NCBI GenBank assembly: GCA_947650365.1
Contig: OX393549.1
Span: 28,859,209-28,923,208, forward strand
From: Chamaelirium japonicum
Lineage: Eukaryota; Streptophyta; Magnoliopsida; Liliales; Melanthiaceae
Reading direction: 5' to 3'
Length of the DNA: 64,000 bases
Within the stretch, counting starts at the first letter, position 1; the number at the start of each line of letters is the position of its first letter. The translations under genes were made by a program, and so were the position numbers. Below are positions 58,979 to 64,000 of the stretch, in pieces. The notes under the pieces are model-generated. The model worked only from the letters and a program-made list of their open reading frames with translations. It was not told the origin of the DNA and did no database searches.

Positions 58979-59553
58979 AATGGATACATTCATGTGAATG
59001 AATTAGAATGTATCGTGCGAATGAATTAGAATGGATACCTTTGTGCAAATGAATTAGAATGGATCGTATGAATGAATTAGAATGGATCGTATGAGTGAAT
59101 TAGAACGGATAGTACGAATGGATCGTACGAATGAATTAGAATGGATCGTGTGAAAGAATTAGAATGGATTGTATGAATGAATTAGAATGGATCGTACGAA
59201 TGAATTAGAATGGATCGTTGAAGGAATTGGAATGGATCGTACGAATGAATTAGAATGGATCGTACGAATGAATTAGAATAGATCGTACGAATGAATTAGA
59301 ATGGATCGTACGAAGGAATTAGAATGGATCGTACGAATGAATTAGAATGGATATATTCGTGCAAATGAATTAGAATGGATCGTATGAATGTATTAGAATG
59401 AATCGTATGAGTGAATTAGAATGGATTGTACGAATGAATTAGAATGGATCGTATGAATGAATTAGAATGGATCGTGCGAAAGAATTAGAATGCATTGTAT
59501 GAATGAATTAGAATGGATCGTATGAATGAATTAGAATGGATCGTGCGAATGAA

Positions 59554-59581
59554 TTCGAATGGATCGCATGATCCATTCGAA
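59554..59581. repeat. Short inverted repeat, GCAT loop
   Basis: Perfect 12-bp arms TTCGAATGGATC and GATCCATTCGAA around GCAT. The downstream monomer has diverged (CAGAATTGATCG) compared with the other two copies. Confidence 0.88.
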
Positions 59582-59900
59582 CAGAATTGATCGTATGAAT
59601 GAATTAGAATGGATCGGGCGAATGAATTAGAATGGATTGTAGGAATGAATTAGAATGGATCGTATGAATGAATTAGAATGGATCGTATGAATAAATTAGA
59701 ATGGATCGTGCGAATGAATTAGAATGGATCGTACGAATGAATTAGAATGGATCGTACGAATGAATTAGAATGGATGATACGAATGAGTAAGAATGAATCG
59801 TACGAATGAAATAGAATAGATTGTACGAATGAATTAGAATGGATACATTCATGCGAATGAATTAGAATGGATCGGACGATTGAATTAGAATGGATCGTAC

Positions 59901-60021
59901 GATTCATTCTAATTCATTCGTACGATCCATTCTAATACATTCGTACGATTCATGCTAATTCATTCGCATGATCCATTCTAATTCATTCGTACGATCCATT
60001 CTAATTCATTCGTACGATCCA
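59901..60021 (+). repeat. Family B segment with internal 304-bp deletion
   Basis: It begins and ends with the same units as the 424-bp copies but spans only 120 bp, lacking the GGTGG, CCCACG and AATGTAACC units. The missing 304 bp equals twelve 23-bp units plus one 28-bp unit, so phase was kept. Confidence 0.85.
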
Positions 60022-62866
60022 TTGTAATTCATTCATACAATCCATTTAGATTCATTCCCACAAATGTATCCATTCAAATTCATTCGTACGATCCAGTCTA
60101 ATTCATTTGTATGATCCATTCTAATTCCTTCGTACGATCCATTCTAATTCATTCGTACGATCTATTCTAATTCATTCGTACGATCCATTCTAATTCCTTC
60201 GTACGATCCATTCTAATTCATTCGTACGATCCATTCTAATTCATTCGTACAATCTATTCTAATTCATTCGTACGAATGGATACATTCGTGTGAATGAATT
60301 AGAATGGATCGTACGAATGAGTAAGAATGGATCGTACGAATGAAATAGAATGGATTACACGAATGAATTAGAATGGATCGTACGAATGAATTAGAATGGA
60401 TCGTGTGAAAGAATTAGAATGGATTGTATGAATGAATTAGAATGGATCGTATGAATGAATTAGAATTGATCATACGAAGGAATTAGAATGGATCGTACGA
60501 ATGAATTAGAATGGATCGTACGAATGAATTAGAATAGATCGTACGAATGAATTAGAATGGATCGTACGAAGGAATTAGAATGGATCGTACGAATGAATTA
60601 GAATGGATTGTGCGAATGAATTAGAATGGATCGTAGGAATGAATTAGAATGGATCGTACGAATGAATTAGAATGGATCGTGTGAAAAAATTAGAATGGAT
60701 CGTACGAATGAATTAGAATGGATCGTGCGAATGAATTAGAATGGATCGTACGAATGAATTAGAATGGATCGTGCTAATGAATTAGAATTGATCGAACGAA
60801 TGAATTAGCATGGATCGTGCATTCGTACGATCCATTCTAATTCATTCATACGATCCATTCTAATTCATTCGTACGATCCATTCTAATTCATTCGCACAAA
60901 TATATCCATTCTAGTTCATTCGTACAATCCATTCTAATTCATTCGTACGATCCATTCTAATTCATTCATACGATCTATTCTAATTCATTCATACAATCCA
61001 TTCTAATTCTTTCACACGATCCATTCTAATTCATTCGTACGATCCATTCTAATTCATTCGCACAATCCATTCTAATTCATTCGTACGATCCATTCTAATT
61101 CCTTCGTACGATCCATTCTAATTCATTCGTACGATCTATTCTAATTCATTCGTACGATCCATTCTAATTCATTCGTACGATCCATTCTAATTCCTTCGTA
61201 CGATCCATTCTAATTCCTTCGTACGATCCATTCTAATTCATTCGTACGATCTATTCTAATTCATTCGTACGATCCATTCTAATTCATTCGTACGATCCAT
61301 TCTAATTCCTTCGTACGATCAATTCTAATTCATTCATACGATCCATTCTAATTCATTCATACAATCCATTCTAATTCTTTCACACGATCCATTCTAATTC
61401 ATTCGTACGATCCATTCTGATTCATTCGTACGATCCATTCTAATTTATTCGTCCGATCCATTCTAATTCATTCGTCCGATCCATTCTAATTCATTCGCAC
61501 GAATGTTTCCATTCTAATTCATTCGTACGATCCATTCTAATTCATTCGTAAGATCCATTCTAATTCATTCGTACGATCCATTCTAATTCATTCGTACGAT
61601 CCATTCTAATTCATTCGCACGAATGTATCCATTCTAGTTCATTCGTACGATCCATTCTAATTCATTCATACAATCCATTCTAATTCATTCGCACGAATGT
61701 ATCCATTCTAATTCATTCGTACGATCAGTTCTAATTCATTCACAAAATCTATTTTAATTCATTCATACGATCCATTCTAATTCATTCACACGAATGTATC
61801 CATTCTAATTCATTCATACGATCCATTCTAATTTATTCGTATGATCCATTCTAATTCACTCATACGATCCATTCTAATACATTCATACGATCCATTCTAA
61901 TTCATTTGCACGAATATATCCATTCTATTTCATTCGTACGATCCATTCTAATTCCTTCGTACGATCCATTCTAATTCATTCATACGATCTATTCTAATTC
62001 ATTCGTACGATCCATTCTAATTCATTCGTACGATCCATTCTAATTCATTCGTACGATCCATTCTAATTCATTCATACAATCCATTCTAATTCTTTCACAC
62101 GATCCATTCTAATTCATTCGTACGATCCATTCTAATTCATTCGTGCAATCCATTCTATTTCATTCGTACGATCCATTCTTACTCATTCGTACGATCCATT
62201 CTAATTCATTCACACGAATGTATCCATTCGTACGAACGAATTAGAATAGATTGTAAGAATGAATTAGAATGGATCGTACGAATGAATTAGAATGGATCGT
62301 ACGACGGAATTAGAATGGATCGTACGAATGAATTAGAATGGATCGTACGAATGAATTAGAATAGATCGTACGAATGAATTAGAATGGATCGTACAAAGGA
62401 ATTAGAATGGATCGTACGAATGAATTAGACTGGATCGTACGAATGAATTTGAATGGATACATTTGTGCGAATGAATCTAAATGGATTGTATGAATGAATT
62501 ACAATGGATCGTACGAATGAATTAGAATGGATCGTACGAATGAATTAGAATAGCTCATACGAATGAATTAGAATGAATCGTATGAATGAATTAGAATGGT
62601 TACATTCGTGCGAATGAATTAGAATAGATCGTACGAATGAATTAGAATGGATCGTACGAATAAATTAGAATGGATCGTGGGAATGAATTAGAATGGATCG
62701 TACGAATGAATTAGAATGGATCCACCGAATGAGTTAGAATGGATCATACGAATGAATTAGAATGGATTGTACGAATAAATTAGAATGGATTGTGCGAATG
62801 AATTAGAATGGATCGTATGAATGAATAAGAATGGATCGTACAAATGAATTAGAATGGATCGTGCGA

Positions 62867-63360
62867 ATGAATTAGCATGAATCGTACGAATGTATTAGAA
62901 TGGATCGTACGAATGAATTAGAATGAATCGTACGATCTATTCTAATTCAATCGTCCGATCCATTCTAATTCATTCGCATGAATGTATCCATTCTAATTCA
63001 TTCGTACAATCCATTCTATTTCATTCATACGATCCATTCTTACTCATTCGTATGATCCATTCTAATTCATTCGTATGATCCATTCTAATTCATTCGTATG
63101 ATCCATTCTAATTCATTCGCACGATCCATTCTAATTCATTCATACGATCCATTCTAATTCATTCATACGATCCATTCTAATTCATTCCTACAATCCATTC
63201 TAATTCATTCGCCCGATCTATTCTGATTCATTCATACGATCCATTCTATTCAAATGGATCATGCGATCCATTCGAATTCATTCGCACGATCCATTCTAAT
63301 TCATTCATACGATCCATTCTAATTCATTTATACAATGCATTCTAATTCTTTCGCACGATC
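62867..63360. repeat. Duplicated satellite segment, family A copy 4
   Basis: Collinear with 14295-14770 at an offset of 48552, including the switch at about 62932 and the inverted repeat at 63249. Its end (GCATTCTAATTCTTTCGCACG) follows copy 1 rather than copy 2. Confidence 0.8.
63249..63276. repeat. Short inverted repeat, CATGCG loop, one arm mutated
   Basis: Arms TTCAAATGGAT and ATCCATTCGAA around CATGCG, with a single G-to-A change in the left arm at a CpG. This is a copy of the 14674-14701 element at the 48.5-kb duplication distance. Confidence 0.8.
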
Positions 63361-64000
63361 CATTCTAATTCATTCATACGATCCATTCTAATTCATTCGT
63401 ACGATCCATTCTAATTTACTCATATGATCCATTCTGATACATTCATACTATCCATTCTAATTCATTTGCACGAATATATACATTCTAATTCATTCGTACG
63501 ATCCATTCTAATTCCTTCGTACGATCTATTCTAATTCATTCGTACGATCTATTCTAATTCATTCGTACGATCCATTCTAATTCATTCGTACGATCCATTC
63601 TAATTCCTTCGTACGATCCATTCTAATTCATTCGTACGATCCATTCTAATTCAATCATACAATCCATTCTGATTCTTTCACACGATCCATTCTAATTCAT
63701 TCGTACGATCCATTCTAATTCATTCGTGCAATCCATTCTATTTCATTCGTACGATCCATTCTTACTCATTCGTACGATCCATTCTAATTCATTCGTACGA
63801 TCCATTCTAATTCATTCATACGATCTATTCTAATTCATTCATACAATCCATTCTAATTCTTTCACACGAACCATTCTAATTCATTCGTACGATCCATTCT
63901 AATTCGTTCGCACAATCCATTCTATTTCATTCGTACGATCCATTCTTACTCATTGGTACGATCCATTCTAATTCATTCGCACGAATGTATCCATTCTAAT

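Larger units (their letters stand above)
19359..64000. repeat. 23/28-bp satellite array, right part
   Basis: This is the same 23/28-bp satellite, resuming in minus orientation directly after the gene fragment and running to the window edge. Besides the two main monomer lengths there are rare irregular units: an extra C at about 43152 and 47074, truncated units near 25890 and 31310, and a 15-bp stutter at about 18630 and 49975. No other unrelated sequence of more than a few bases was found in these 44.6 kb, so the array seems free of transposon insertions here. Confidence 0.98.
58979..64000. repeat. Mixed satellite at the right edge
   Basis: Minus 58979-59900, plus 59901-60275, minus 60276-60820, plus 60821-62231, minus 62232-62931, plus 62932-64000. 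From about 61616 to 63340 it is collinear with about 13040-14770. The array continues past the window edge. Confidence 0.88.

Noticed and set aside
1..64000. CRISPR array
   Set aside because: Repeats are directly abutting with no unique spacers, both orientations occur, and there are no cas genes. This is a eukaryotic-type satellite.
1..64000. Telomere or rDNA spacer repeat
   Set aside because: No TTTAGGG-type or other telomeric runs, and no rRNA sequence. The monomer is unrelated to known telomere motifs.
1..64000. Assembly artefact as explanation for all strand switches
   Set aside because: Single-molecule fold-back errors would give mirror-image flanks at unrelated points. Here the same junctions recur with independent small differences, which points to real, copied rearrangements. 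Individual switches could still be errors.

Overview
The window is almost entirely one satellite DNA: about 63.3 kb of a short AT-rich tandem repeat, broken once by a roughly 660-bp GC-rich island at about 18698-19358. The basic monomer is 23 bp. In the plus orientation it reads ATTC, then GTACGAT, then CCATTCTA, then ATTC. It is interspersed with a 28-bp form that carries an extra AATGT (usually CGCACGAATGTATCC instead of CGTACGATCC). The array switches strand about 60 times, so blocks reading CCATTCTAATTC (called plus here) alternate with blocks reading GAATTAGAATGG (minus).

The island is the only part that looks genic. It has an open, GC-rich exon, a 72-bp phase-0 intron with GT/AG ends, a CTAAC branch-point-like motif and a T-rich tract, then a second open exon encoding an alanine/glutamate-rich coiled coil. 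The satellite cuts the second exon off and supplies its stop codon. The short intron, branch site and GC-rich third codon positions suggest a plant nuclear genome, quite possibly a grass or other monocot. That assignment is inference. The satellite itself is not one I recognise.

Layout: 1-8370 is a rapidly strand-switching mosaic; 8371-10767 plus; 10768-12755 minus; 12756-15148 mosaic; 15149-17354 minus; 17355-18697 mixed, ending in a plus block; 18698-19358 the gene fragment; 19359-21378 minus/plus/minus; 21379-33150 a long plus domain with short minus islets, built of about 4.2-4.7-kb higher-order units; 33151-41816 mostly minus; 41817-47975 alternating blocks of roughly 1 kb; 47976-56640 mostly minus, with an exact 858-bp tandem duplication; 56641-58978 plus; 58979-64000 mixed, with a segment collinear to 13.0-14.7 kb at 48.55 kb distance.

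I see no tRNA, rRNA, CRISPR array, intact transposon or intact gene. The short reading frames inside the satellite are by-products of its sequence. The interest lies in the array's architecture: two monomer lengths, a small set of recurring inversion junctions, several generations of segmental duplication, variation concentrated at CpG sites, and the gene fragment lodged at a strand-switch point. This fits a large heterochromatic (for example pericentromeric, subtelomeric or knob-like) block, but the sequence alone does not place it on a chromosome.
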